Shown: positions 45,659 to 55,989 of the stretch, one piece after another | Numbering within the stretch: position 1 is the stretch's first letter | Layout of the letters: each line of letters begins with the position of its first letter | From: Ectobius pallidus | Taxonomy: Eukaryota > Arthropoda > Insecta > Blattodea > Ectobiidae | NCBI GenBank assembly: GCA_964059195.1 | Contig: CAXKWD010000001.1 | Span: 213,474,484-213,538,483, forward strand | Length of the DNA: 64,000 nt | Direction of reading: 5' to 3' | Made by a program: the position numbers and the translations under genes | Notes under the pieces: generated by a model | Databases searched by the model: none | The model's input: only the letters and a program-made list of their open reading frames with translations | What the model was told of the DNA's origin: nothing

Positions 45659-46513
45659 TTAGCAGAATAACTTCTCTCTGGGGAGATTGCAAAAGTTCAC
45701 CATACTGGAGTCGAAGACTTGAGAAGAGGGAATAACTCTAGAACGAGGCGAGCCGTCGTACATAGTTTGCTGCACACTTAAGGAATTATTCCTAGCAGCT
45801 AAAGAATAATTATTGGGGCTGTCATTTCCAGTATTTACATGATTAGGGGAAAATCTGTTGAAGCGCTCTCCTCTGTTGGGTTCACAAGTCGTGACTGCCT
45901 CCAAAAGATTCTCGTTGGGTTCACAAATGGTGACTTTCTCCAACGGGACCCTGTTGGGTTCACTGACTGTGACTTGCTCCAACAGCGAAGTAGCAACTTC
46001 GACCTCTTGGTCAATGAGACCAGATGCAATGGGCGGGTCAACTTCTGTGCCCGTTTCTCCCATGCAACTCTTATTAGCAAGAGACACCATTGATGCTTTA
46101 ACCTCACTTAACAATTGCCTAGCTTTGTCATTGGCAGCATGCCACTGATACAACATGGATGAGTCTATCAGATCGTGTAAGTCATGCAATCGATTATTCG
46201 CATGCAATAATCTTTGTTTGCTCCGTTCCAATTGAACGACATTTAGATCTGAAGAGTCAAGAAAACTAGTTAAGTTTTCCAAACGTTCATGCACATATTT
46301 CAAAAGAGAAGTAGGATCTAACTCACGTACTTTTTCCTGGCTAATGGGTACCTCTGTGTTTTCCTTTAGATTAGCTCTCAAAACGTAAACAGGATCACTG
46401 TGTCCTATTTCTACTCCTCGAACTTGGAGTTCATAAATTAAATCTTGCTTTAGGAGCAAATCGGGATTCACCGTGTAACGCTCCATTTTGTTATGGCAGA
46501 AAACATGAAACAC
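45659..46513 (-). CDS. Gag-like protein of the inner LTR element, 284 codons
   Basis: The longest frame begins MFHVFCHNKMERYTVNPDLL; MERYTV (46486) is an equally good start. The N-terminus DLLLKQDLIYELQVRGVE has the SAP-like L..EL..RG.. pattern seen at the start of insect Gypsy-type gag proteins. Residues about 75-155 are helical and charged (LLKYVHERLENL, LERSKQRLLHANNRLHDLHD). Then come three diverged tandem repeats, LLEQVTVSEPNRVP, LEKVTICEPNENL and LEAVTTCEPNRGE, and a Ser/Asn-rich tail ending REKLFC. There is no CCHC knuckle and no capsid core that I can recognise. It would form or join particles only with help from an autonomous partner; this is inference. The frame is intact and the LTRs appear identical, so decay has not begun. 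Confidence 0.7.
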   Translation of the reverse strand: MFHVFCHNKMERYTVNPDLLLKQDLIYELQVRGVEIGHSDPVYVLRANLKENTEVPISQEKVRELDPTSLLKYVHERLENLTSFLDSSDLNVVQLERSKQRLLHANNRLHDLHDLIDSSMLYQWHAANDKARQLLSEVKASMVSLANKSCMGETGTEVDPPIASGLIDQEVEVATSLLEQVTVSEPNRVPLEKVTICEPNENLLEAVTTCEPNRGERFNRFSPNHVNTGNDSPNNYSLAARNNSLSVQQTMYDGSPRSRVIPSSQVFDSSMVNFCNLPREKLFC

Positions 46514-46862
46514 AGTTCACACAAAATGTTTAGTCGCTAATAAGAAACAAAGTACCAACACAGTAAACAATAAAATTCATCAATTATTAGAATTCTAGGC
46601 CTTTTTAAAATTATATATTAAAGTCAAATTAAAACACAAATTCTTCCATAATAAAGACACTGAAAAACAGGTGAAAACAGGCAAGAAAACAGAATGTTTT
46701 CAGCAAAAACCTGTCACCAAATGTATTGACTTATTTCAATAATATTGTATTAAGTTGTTAAAATAATACACAAGAAAAGCTGTGGAACTAGAAGAGTAAC
46801 CACACTAAAGCTTCTATTAATACTGGTAGCAACAAGAGAACGTGTTTCTTGAAGAGAACCAC

Positions 46863-46874
46863 GCTCTGCTACCA
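46863..46874 (-). promoter_or_regulatory. Primer-binding site (initiator tRNA-Met type)
   Basis: On the minus strand TGGTAGCAGAGC lies six bases after the 5' LTR. It equals the complement of the 3' end of insect initiator tRNA-Met over 12 bases. Confidence 0.7.
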
Positions 46875-46880
46875 TAAATT

Positions 46881-48346
46881 TGTCCCCTCCCCACGAACAC
46901 TGATGAGGTTAGGTAGAAGGAAGGTTAGGTTCCCCGTTACCTGAAGATGTTTGCCCTCAGAAGGTCGCTATCATCCGAAGTAATTTAACCACACACCGGA
47001 CTGGACCTGAACAGGCCAAGGTTGCAGGCAAGGCTCTTCATCCATACACCTGCATAGGCCATCCGTGGAAACGGCTCCTTGAAGACACCTAAGGAGAAAA
47101 CCCACCCCAAAGGGAGAAAGAAGAGGACAAACGGAAAGAGGTGGAGAGAACAAATTTTATTGCAGTTTCATTTGTTAATGAAACTACAAATTAAGTTAAA
47201 CACAAGAAGTAGGAAGAATTTGACAAGTTTACTAAATTTTAGGCCTACTGAAATTACATTCTGTATGAAATAATAAATATTGATTTTTAAATCAAAATAA
47301 GAGGAACAAATAAGTACGTAAATTAATTCATTAAGAATAATAAGATAAAATGATAAAATTAAAACGGAATATAATAGTACAATAAGTACCTAAATTAAAA
47401 ACAATTTATTAAAAGGAGGGGATCCCCGACTTGCTTATTTCATTTAATTTTTAAGTACATATTTACATGGGTGGAGAATTTATTACTGAAATAATAACAA
47501 GAGAAAAGAATTCCAAAGCAAAATTATTCCCAAACTAACACTTCTGTTCGCCACCCCGATCAGAAGCGGATCTCTCTTTCATCCATCATGAGAACCGAAA
47601 TTAAAGGGGAGAGAAATAAAACTACAAGATAAAAGGGGAATGAAATATGCAATGAGATAAAAGACTAAATAATCGGCTCAAGACAGAGCACCCTAATGGA
47701 GCCGAACCAAGCTAGCCCACGCTTCCACGGGCTGAGACAAAATTACTTATTACTCATTTTAACGATAACAAGGGAAGCAAAATTATATCATAAACTAACC
47801 AGACAAGCTAATGACTCTAAAATAATATTGCAGTTAAGTTCTAACACAGGAAATATCTACATACTCCGATTTTTTCTGGAGCATGGGAATTATACATTAC
47901 CGACATGATGGACGCTGACCAAAAAGAGATACTTTAACAGGGGTTACAATCCTGAAGAAACGGGGTGCAGCGGGAATTATTACCCAATTACATAACTGCA
48001 TGCTGATTTCTTGACCAATACAAAGCATTGTACTAAGTCGGCGTCTTAGATATAAACACAAATGAAATCTATCAAAACATAACCTCATGAGAATAAAAGC
48101 GAGTCATTCACAACATATGATCGCTGATGTTAACCACAGCCGGCAGATGGCACTCAAACTCAGTCCAAGCCAGAAGTACGGAGATAGGTGAGCAGATGGC
48201 GCGCCCGTAGCAAACAAACGTAGGAAAAGGTTGCCAAGAGAGAGAGGAGTACGGAGATTAGCCACAAGATGTCACAGGCCACCACTTTTCAGGGAAATAG
48301 CAGAAAACACTTGAGTGATACATTTTGCATGCAAAATATCAGCTCA
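46881..48346 (-). repeat. 5' LTR of inner element, 1466 bp
   Basis: Same length and text as 43285-44750, including the four short peptides compared. Confidence 0.92.
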
Positions 48347-50526
48347 AGAGGGAGTAAATAAAGATAAGTTACTTAGGTGGGGTCAAGTAGTTTCATATTG
48401 GAATTCAAAGGAAATTCAGAAACATAAATGGACACAGATTGAAACTAAGTAACGTGGAGAAGTTGTAATGGAAAGAAATGTTAGGGTAGCATAAATTAAG
48501 ATAGTCGGCGAGCTTAGGCGCCTTATCTTAAGTAAAGGACTGGGAGATAGAATAAGTGTCATACTTCCAAATTTATTGTAATATCTAATGTAAAGTTAAA
48601 AATGGCTATTAATTAATTTATGTGTGCGGTGCTTTGCGCCTTATCAAAGCGTTAGAATAAGGGAGACTGAGAAAGTGTTGTACTCCTATTGTTAGAGATC
48701 ATATAGGACCATTGCATCTAAATATAGAAGTGAAAGTAAATTGATTGGGGTTAAGATTGTAACCTAACAGAGAAAAGAGTTAAAGTAGTTGAAGAAAAAT
48801 TGGGTAGAGTAGTGAACTTGGAAAAAGTAGAAGAAAGTCTAGAAGCCTAGGGGCTTAGGAAAATACAATTCTAAATTGAAGTTAGATGAATTAAAAGTAA
48901 ATTTTTGTAAAGTGAAAAATGGTTAAAAAAGGGGATAGTGAATAAAAGTTAGAAGAAGATTTGAAGCATTAAACGGGAAGTTTTTGCTATAAAGGAAAGG
49001 TTAAAAGAGAAGAAAAAGAAAGAAAGAAAATAAGTTAATAATTCTTGTAGAAGTGATGATGAATACATAGAGTAAGTAAGAAGGATTGTTAGTAGATGGA
49101 TTCTTGGGTGACAGGAGCTCCTAAGATTTCGAATAAAATAACTACTACAAGGTAATGTGAATGTTGAGAAAGAAAAATTAAAAGAATAAAATCTAGTAGT
49201 AGGCAAGGCCTATATTAGTGAAATATATATAAAGAAAGAAATTTAGGAGAAATTGTGAAAGGCGTCGGTGTTGGAGGCGAACAACGGCCCCACGTGCCTC
49301 TAGGAGAGAGTGTCAGGGACCTCTGACATCGATTTTCAAAATTGTATTTTTGTTTGCGGCCCGTTATTATTTCCCCGGTTACAGAGGAGGAGTCAGATTG
49401 TTTGTAACTCAAGATCTAGACGACACCCCTGTATCGGTGGTCTATCGCCACAGTCACTCTGTGGGTATAGGCCTAAACTTCCGTTTCTTTCTTCATAACA
49501 CTGTCTTTCCTATCTATCTTTAAAAACTTCTTCTTCTCTGACGGGACAGACAAGGACATGTTAGTGTAGTGAAATAAAGGAAAATAAAATGTATTGTAAG
49601 ATGAACATTTATTAAGAGGAGTATGTACAGGGTAGAGTTTGATACAATTTCCTTGTTGTCAGAGTTTTGATGGTTTTGGATTTTTTTTGAAGTTGATGAA
49701 AGAAGTATTTGATTGTAGAATTCAAAAGTGACCTGAAAAATAAATTCAGAAATTACGTTAGTTAATGGGGAAAGTAAGAAAACAGTATAATATTGGAATT
49801 AAAACCTTATTAAGAGTCAGAAATTTATTTTAGGGATACATCTGATAAATGTTGATTTGAGATAATAATGGTATAGAAATAGTTATAATTGAAATAAATA
49901 TGTTGTGTGTATAAACTTGAGATGAGGGTAATTTAAAAAGGGAAGTTGTAAAATTGTTACTGAATAATCTGATTTTTGTTAAATAAAATATTATTGTTAA
50001 TTGTTGAAAAATCATAGTTAACGTGGTTTGTTATTTAGAGGGTGAATTAAAAATACTAACTTCCTTTAAATAGAAAGAATCCTGCCCTTCTCCACTGTTT
50101 AAAGGCTACGCCGTGGTACTTGTATATATAGCCTTGTATATGCAATAAATATTTTGTGGTGGGACTTAGAAAAAAAAACATATAGTCAAGAGAGGAATTA
50201 ATATTGGTAATTAGGATGAGAATTAGAAGAGGAATTGGTAGATGGCGCCCTATATCAAATGTTCTACCAATAAAAGAGAGTTTTTTTATAATAGTTAAAT
50301 TATAATGAAGAAGTTCGAGAACACCCTGTAGATGTGGTGCATTAATAGTAGCTGTGGAATGTCAAGTGCGCGTGCCGTACTTTGGTATGTGGTGACAGGT
50401 GGATTTGCTTCACTGAGTAACTAGGTCACTGTTACGATAGTTACTAGAAGTTAGAGCAGATCACGTAAAGATATATTATTGGAAGACATAGTAAGAAAGT
50501 AAAATAAGATAAGTCCCTCACAACTG

Positions 50527-51698
50527 ATAATGCTACATTTCAACTCACTACAGAAATATTGGAAGCGTTAGATAAAAAGAAACATGCCCTAGGAATTTTT
50601 TGTGACCTAGCTAAGGCGTTTGACTGTATAAATCATGAAATTCTACTTCAAAAACTGAAACACTATAGGTTGGATAATATAACACTAAAGTGGTTCAAAT
50701 CATACCTGTCTGATAGAACTCAAAAGGTAATAATAAATGGAAATGAATCAAAATTAGGGACTGTTAAAAATGGAGTACCTCAGGGATCGATACTGGGACC
50801 TTTGCTCTTTTTAATTTTCATCAATGACTTACCAGATAACTTAAGTGACGAATCAAAGGCATTGCTTTTTGCAGATGATACTAGTGTACTCGTAACAGGA
50901 AAGTCACAAGAAGATTTAGCAAGACTAGCTACAAAGACTTTTCACGAATTAAATACTTGGTTTCAAGCTAATAAAATGTCACTTAATATTGATAAGACCC
51001 ACTTTATTCAATTTAGAACAAAAAATAGATATATCTCAAACATTGTAATCAATTATCAAACACAAATCATAGAGGAAATTAGCAACATAAAATTCTTAGG
51101 ACTACAAATTGACCAAAATCTTGACTGGAAGAAACACATTGTAATGATAAGTTCTAAGCTAAGTTCAGCATGTTTTGCGCTACGAACTTTGAATGATATA
51201 TTACAACAGGACGCATTACTCACGGTATATTTTGCATATTTTCACTCTGTTATGAGGTACGGAATCATTTTTAGGGGTAACTCGGCACATAGGGAAAAAA
51301 TATTTAGATTACAGAAGCGAGCAATAAGAATAATATGTGGAAAGAAAAAACGAGAATCTTGTAAACCGCTGTTTGAAAAATTAAAAGTCCTCACTCTCAC
51401 CGGAGAGTATATATACTCTGTTATGTGTTACATGGTAGATAATATTGATAAATTTCAAAGTAATCACAGTATACACGGGCGTACTACTAGAAACATGAAT
51501 GATTTACATAGACCAGCTAACTCATTAAAACTTTTTCAGAAAGGTGCTTATTATTCCGCAATACAAATATACAATAACCTTCCAAAAGAGATTAAATCAC
51601 TATGTATTAAAAGCAAATGCAAATCTTTCAAAAGAGCTCTGAAGCAATATTTAGTAACTCACACCTTCTACAATATGGATGATTTCTTTTCAGCTTGA
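50527..51698 (+). pseudogene. LINE ORF2, second part: reverse-transcriptase core and C-terminus
   Basis: It continues the frame of 36574-38065 after the LTR insertion. Motifs in order: ALGIFCDLAKAFDCINHEIL, NGVPQGSILGPLLFLIFIND, ALLFADDTSVLV (catalytic FADD), NKMSLNIDKTHFIQF, IKFLGLQIDQNLDWKKH, FHSVMRYGIIFRGNS, IFRLQKRAIRIICG and CKPLFEKL. It ends NMDDFFSA before TGA at 51698. There is no internal stop or frameshift, so the LINE was probably young when interrupted. No RNase H domain or CCHC knuckle is evident. The arrangement (endonuclease, reverse transcriptase, no RNase H, microsatellite tail) fits the CR1/Jockey group. Confidence 0.88.
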
Positions 51699-51856
51699 GT
51701 AAGTGTGACATAACAATTCTTGTATCATGTTTTTTTTTTTTTTTTTTTTTTTTAACATGCATGTATGTTTTTATCTGACGTGTTCTATATCCTTGAGCCC
51801 TGCTCAACACAGGATCTACAGAACGAGACATCTACATCTACATCTACATCTACATG

Positions 51857-52953
51857 ACTGCCTTATTACAATGTAAAATATCAGTTCTGAAAGAAAGATA
51901 ACGAAGAAAGCATTTGGGGAAAACCCAAAAACAGGATCCTCCCACTCGAGATTTCCTAGTAGTTCAACCATAGTCTCCTATGTCTCTCGTTTAGCAGCGT
52001 TGAAAATTTTTATTTTTTCCCCTTTCTACTATTCAATCTCTTTTCTCCTTTACCCTACCTTTCGTATTAGTTGCAATTGTGGTGCAAGGGTTATTTTCGT
52101 ATTATAGTAATTAGTGCAACATAATAATAACGTGCAGGTTATGCTGTAGAGTTATGATATACTACATTATAAGGAGCCTAAAATATAGCCTATATACGCA
52201 CAACTAGTTTATAGCTAGAAATGTACGCACAACTGCATATAACTAGAAATGTATGAAGTTGTCTATTGTGTATTTTCTTTATATTTATCGTAACCACACA
52301 GGTAGGCCTAATATGTTTATAATGAACTAATCTTATGTCTTAAATACGAAAACAGCCCCTTGAACTGAGATCAGCTAGTTTGATCGGAGAAATTTCTCCA
52401 GTCAAAATTGATCCTAGTTCAGTGCGAATTGATCTCAGATTAGCGTTTATACAACAAAAATTTCCGAGTTTAGCGTGAACTGAGATCAGTTTAGTCTCTG
52501 ATCCAAGATCAAACTGTTTATACAATCGGCCCTAAATGGTTTCACTGTGGAAATGAGTAAATTATAATATTTCTACAGAGGAAAAAAATGCTAAAACCAA
52601 TATCAGATCATCCTATATTCAAGCTGTCGCTAAGCTATGACCGAGAACGTACCTTGCTGTTCACTGATAACCTGCAGTAGCACTCTTTCTTTAGTTAAAG
52701 AAGATCATCCCAGCCAGCGACATTTCCCTGGAAGGTGCTCCAGATCCATCCATCTTAGCATTCAAGAAACTGAAAAAAACATTACAACTCCATATAGCTT
52801 TTCATTTGGATGTTTGCCCCATTAGAACATACTTTCTACTAAGTTATTTAAACAAGAAAAGTCCATTACTTTCGAAACTTTTACCTTCAATAAAAGACGT
52901 AAACAAATAGAATGATCCTTCACACCCAGTATGTTTAATGCTATGATAATGAC
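51857..52953. other. Harbinger-like right end, then unassigned flank
   Basis: To 52532 this is the right part of the Harbinger-like element, rich in GATC(T/A) words. 52536-52953 has no recognised gene. A short minus-strand frame near 52700-52770, preceded by TTTTTTTCAG, could be a small exon but has no recognisable homology. Confidence 0.5.
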
Positions 52954-53835
52954 TAGGGTTCGGATGTTTATGATATTTCATATTTTTATTGTGACCTCCA
53001 TTCTCGCCGAAAACACAAATTAAACATGAATTGCACATTTGTTATCCTAATAGGACCGTTTTTATTTTGCATATAAAGCCATAGTTTGTTCATTTTCATG
53101 ATCTTGGTCATATTTTGATCATATTCGTAATTTAATGTCATATTACAGTTATAAATTTGGTAAAAGTGCACAACAATGTAATATGTGCACTAAATTGTCG
53201 ACATAAATTTTTTCCGAAAAAGACACACAAATATTTTGGTTTTAATTTAACTGAAATGTGAAGGAACAGTAACAAGTAATAGCACAATTCGCGGGTGCGC
53301 GGGCAAAGAGAGTTAAGTCCACCATCCTAAAAAATTGAGATATGTCCATAGAGTTATAGATAAAAATGTTCTCTACATTTGTGTTAAGTCCAGTAAGTCA
53401 TATTCAAAATTGTACGGTAGTTATGGATGTGTGCCTCATGGGTTTATCCTTCTCTAAAGCTATATTGGGCTGGTATAGTGTGTTAAGTCACTCTAATTCT
53501 CAGTAACAAGAAAGTGGACTTAACTCTCTTTGCCCGTGCACCCCTGAATTATCTCTTCCTCCTTGTTAACAACTTCCAATAGAATATTTCTAAAAGATTT
53601 TCAGTTCACAGTTACAGTGGTGTCTGGAAACATTAACAGATTAGAAATTCTTTACAAATAAACATGTAAATCACCTGTCAAATTGTTAAAAAGTGAATAT
53701 CTGATGGAATTAATGTGATATAATAATTGATTTTTTGGTCATATTTTGTCATCTTAAGGTCATATTTAGCCATTTGTAAGGTCGTATTTACAGTCATATT
53801 TTCCACTTTTTTAGGTCATAAACATCCGAACCCTA
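52954..53835. mobile_element. hAT-type element with 19-bp perfect TIRs (882 bp)
   Basis: Both ends read TAGGGTTCGGATGTTTATGA (one reversed). The flanking 8-mers ATAATGAC (52946-52953) and TTAATGAC (53836-53843) differ by one base. TAG ends with 8-bp duplications indicate hAT. Subterminal TATGACC/GGTCATA words recur (for example near 53090-53145 and 53738-53810). No transposase frame remains. A 257-bp MITE lies inside. Confidence 0.85.
53290..53546. mobile_element. 257-bp MITE nested in the hAT-type element
   Basis: The ends GGGTGCGCGGGCAAAGAGAG and (reversed) GGGTGCACGGGCAAAGAGAG continue inward with TTAAGTCCAC on both. AATT lies on both sides (53286-53289, 53547-53550). The related copy at 31085-31427 has this site unoccupied, confirming insertion. 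The superfamily is unassigned. Confidence 0.88.
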
Positions 53836-53949
53836 TTAATGACTTATTCCAATCACATAAAGAATTTATGTGTTCTTTTGAAAGTTTGGGCACAGTTTTT
53901 CGTCATTCCTTTTTAGGAATGATTCATGGACTAATCATCTGTTGATTCG

Positions 53950-54182
53950 ACGCTCCTCAATTGTCAATAAGGGATCTGATGCAAGAGCAAGATCTGAAGA
54001 TGTATCCCTTTGTCCCTGATACCCAATTCTAGTCGCACATGGTGTATGGAATGCGATTGAAAAGTAGTGAGAAATCGGATGCTGTGATGCTGTGTTAGAT
54101 CCACGATTGATTTTCCTAGATTAAAATCTCCCAAACATAAATAATGATATGCCTGGTCCCAGGGGAAATGGGACGTCCACAA
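53950..54182 (-). pseudogene. LINE endonuclease fragment
   Basis: The minus strand reads YHYLCLGDFNLGKS, the GDFN motif of APE-type LINE endonucleases. In a shifted frame it continues TSSDLALASDPLLTIEERRI (the segment before SDH in the family). Multiple frameshifts; truncated. Confidence 0.55.
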
Positions 54183-54230
54183 AGTATTGGTGATATGGTT
54201 ATGTGGAGCAATATATATACCTGTGAGCTT

Positions 54231-54890
54231 ATAATAATAATAATAATAATTTATTGTCGGTGAGGTGTATAAGCAGTAGACAAAGTCAATTTATAAAATA
54301 TAAACTAGACAATGTAAAATATAAAATACATACAAAAAGTTTATGTACATAATTTACAACCAATTTTACGAGATGATATTAAGTTTTGTTGTACATTTAC
54401 TAAATATAAATTCTTAAGATCATATTCAAAGTATTCATTAATACCTAGGTAGAATAAAATGGATTGTCAACAAGAAACTTTTTCAAAAAATAACTTATAT
54501 TTAGATACTGGTAAATCAGAGATTTTTGTTGGCAGTTTATTAATCATTTTCTGTCCAAACACAATGTAACAGTCATGTGATTTACCTAATCTATGAAAGG
54601 GATATTACTCTTTGTATTTTGTCTAGTATTATAGTCATGAATGCTTTTTCTACTTTGCAAGTTATGTAATACACTTTTTGTATGAAGAAGTACTGAATAA
54701 ATATACAGATTTATCACCGTCATTATACCAAATGTTTTAAAGAGTGGCTTGCAGTGTTCATCCTTGGTGGTATTTGCAAGAGCACGAATTACTTTTTTTT
54801 GCAGTAGAAGAATTTTGTCAATATGTCTATTATTGCCCCATAAAAGCAGTCCATAGTTTAATATGCTTTGGAAAAATGTGAAATAGGCAT
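54231..54890 (-). mobile_element. LINE 3' end with (TAA)n tail
   Basis: Minus-strand coding text includes LNYGLLLWGNNRHIDKILLL, then QKKVIRALANTTKDEHCKPL and FKTFGIMTVINLYIQYFF, the C-terminal reverse-transcriptase section of CR1/Jockey-type ORF2. It is followed by a 3' UTR and (AAT/TAA)n at about 54231-54252. 5'-truncated. Confidence 0.75.
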
Positions 54891-55985
54891 TTATAACATA
54901 ACAGTCTTACTAATAATCCAGTTGTAACATTTATACCAGGAATACACACAGCTGAGGAGAAAAAGTGTACTAATAATCCTTGCATAAGGCTGAATGTGTG
55001 CAACGCTTTACACAGCCTGGCCCCCTTGTATAAACTTGACGTAATTAATCAAGATGGCCGATATCCGTAACAGCCGGTCGTCTCGTAGATGTCTGAGATT
55101 GAATTTTGAGGCTATGCATATTCTGAGCTGCTTTTGCGGAATTATAAACATTGTTCCTTGTTTGCAGGACATATTTCCATACTTGTACCCATGATTACAG
55201 CTTTCTGAAAACAATATAATGAAATACTGAAACTAGAATTACTGTCTGCAGACGATCCATCGTTGTTTAATATGCTGCACCGATAGATTGCGTTCAGCAG
55301 TCCCTTCATAGCCAGGGGCTAGTAACGTCACAACTAGAGTGACGTATTTGATGACGTTGGACGTACAAACCCGGTGTAAACTCAGCAGTTACACTCCGAT
55401 TATTGGTAATGCGGCTTATGAAGAACTTGCACGGTGAACAACCAAACAACCGTTCAACGCAGGCATAAGCAGCTTTTATTAGTAAGGCTGTAAGTATCTG
55501 ATACATAATTTTTCAGGATCCTTTTCAAATAAATAACTTTGGACAGTTTACTGCTAATATAGTGCACATGAGAATACCAGGTTTGAGGTTAGGCACCATG
55601 ATTTAAATAGCCTGAAATGAGGAATCAATATTACTGATCAACAGATAGTTCGGTAGAATAATGTGTGGTTGAAACAATATGAGTACTCCGCCCCATTTTC
55701 CCACCCTATCATTACGGAGTGAAATATATATAACAATTTTTTGGCTGATTGGAGCCATGTTTCCACCACTACAATAATAGCTGTTAACTGGAAAAGTTGT
55801 CTTTTTTGTTATGAATACTTTGTGCATTCTACAGAAGTATATTACGTATTTGCATTATAACCTACAACAATGAGCAAAAACACGGTGCACATGGTATGCA
55901 CATAAAGTTGTATCCACACTCTGTAGACATGTACTGTAAGTGACATCAAATATACATGTAAATAAAATACAATACCATGTTGGTG
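54891..55985. other. No gene recognised
   Basis: Short minus-strand frames at 55008-55214, 55306-55506 and 55603-55827 have no recognisable domain. A segment near 55019 (GGCCCCCTTGTATAAAC) resembles the Harbinger-type terminus but no partner was found. Confidence 0.45.
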
Positions 55986-55989
55986 CTCA

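Larger units (their letters stand above)
43285..48346 (-). mobile_element. Inner LTR retrotransposon, gag-only, 5062 bp
   Basis: Inserted in the 3' LTR of the outer element with AGAG duplicated (43281-43284, 48347-48350). On the minus strand it has a 5' LTR (48346-46881), an initiator-tRNA-type primer site, one gag-like ORF, a polypurine tract and a 3' LTR (44750-43285). No protease, reverse transcriptase, RNase H or integrase fits in the 2130-bp interior. The two 1466-bp LTRs look identical in all positions compared. Confidence 0.92.
38066..50522 (+). mobile_element. Outer LTR retrotransposon (Gypsy-type), non-autonomous
   Basis: The element is flanked by ACTG (38062-38065, 50523-50526). 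LTRs run TGTTACG...CTCACA and are exactly 3012 bp each once the inner element is removed from the 3' copy. The internal region is only 1367 bp (41078-42444). It holds a tRNA-Lys-type primer-binding site, PBS-like iterations, a decayed integrase remnant and a polypurine tract. gag, protease, reverse transcriptase and RNase H are missing, so it depends on proteins from a relative. Every peptide compared between the two LTRs is identical, pointing to a recent insertion. Confidence 0.92.
42445..50522 (+). repeat. 3' LTR of outer retrotransposon, split by the inner element
   Basis: LTR sequence runs 42445-43284 and resumes at 48351. Subtracting 43285-48346 and one AGAG copy gives 3012 bp, equal to the 5' LTR. 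Confidence 0.92.
36572..51856 (+). mobile_element. 5'-truncated LINE (CR1/Jockey group) split by an LTR element
   Basis: ORF2 runs from the endonuclease domain (36574) to 38065 and resumes in phase at 50527, ending at 51698. The joined codons across ACTG read M-S-T-D-N-A with no lost residue. The 3' UTR holds a T run of about 27 bases (51730-51756) and ends with (ACATCT)n at 51827-51855, a microsatellite tail like those of CR1/Jockey relatives. The 5' part, including ORF1, is missing. It lies inside the Harbinger-like element. Confidence 0.88.
33175..52532 (+). mobile_element. PIF/Harbinger-like element containing nested insertions
   Basis: Both ends read GGGCCGATTGTATAAACA (the right one reversed), 18 of 18 identical. 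TAA flanks both sides (33172-33174, 52533-52535). A 3-bp TAA (TWA) duplication and GGGCC-type termini fit PIF/Harbinger. Without the nested LINE the element is about 4.1 kb. It carries a Myb/SANT-like frame at 36002, as Harbinger elements often do. I did not find its DDE transposase, so it may be non-autonomous. GATCTNAGTTCA-like words are scattered near both ends and may be transposase binding sites. Confidence 0.75.

Noticed and set aside
36572..51866. Target-site duplication of the LINE (ACGTGATTG versus ACATGACTG)
   Set aside because: Two mismatches in nine bases is too divergent for a LINE with an intact frame, so I do not claim it.
52637..52825. Possible small host exon or ORF near the right Harbinger end
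   Set aside because: The minus strand has TTTTTTTCAG then about 25 open codons, and the plus strand a 62-codon frame, but neither matches a family I know.
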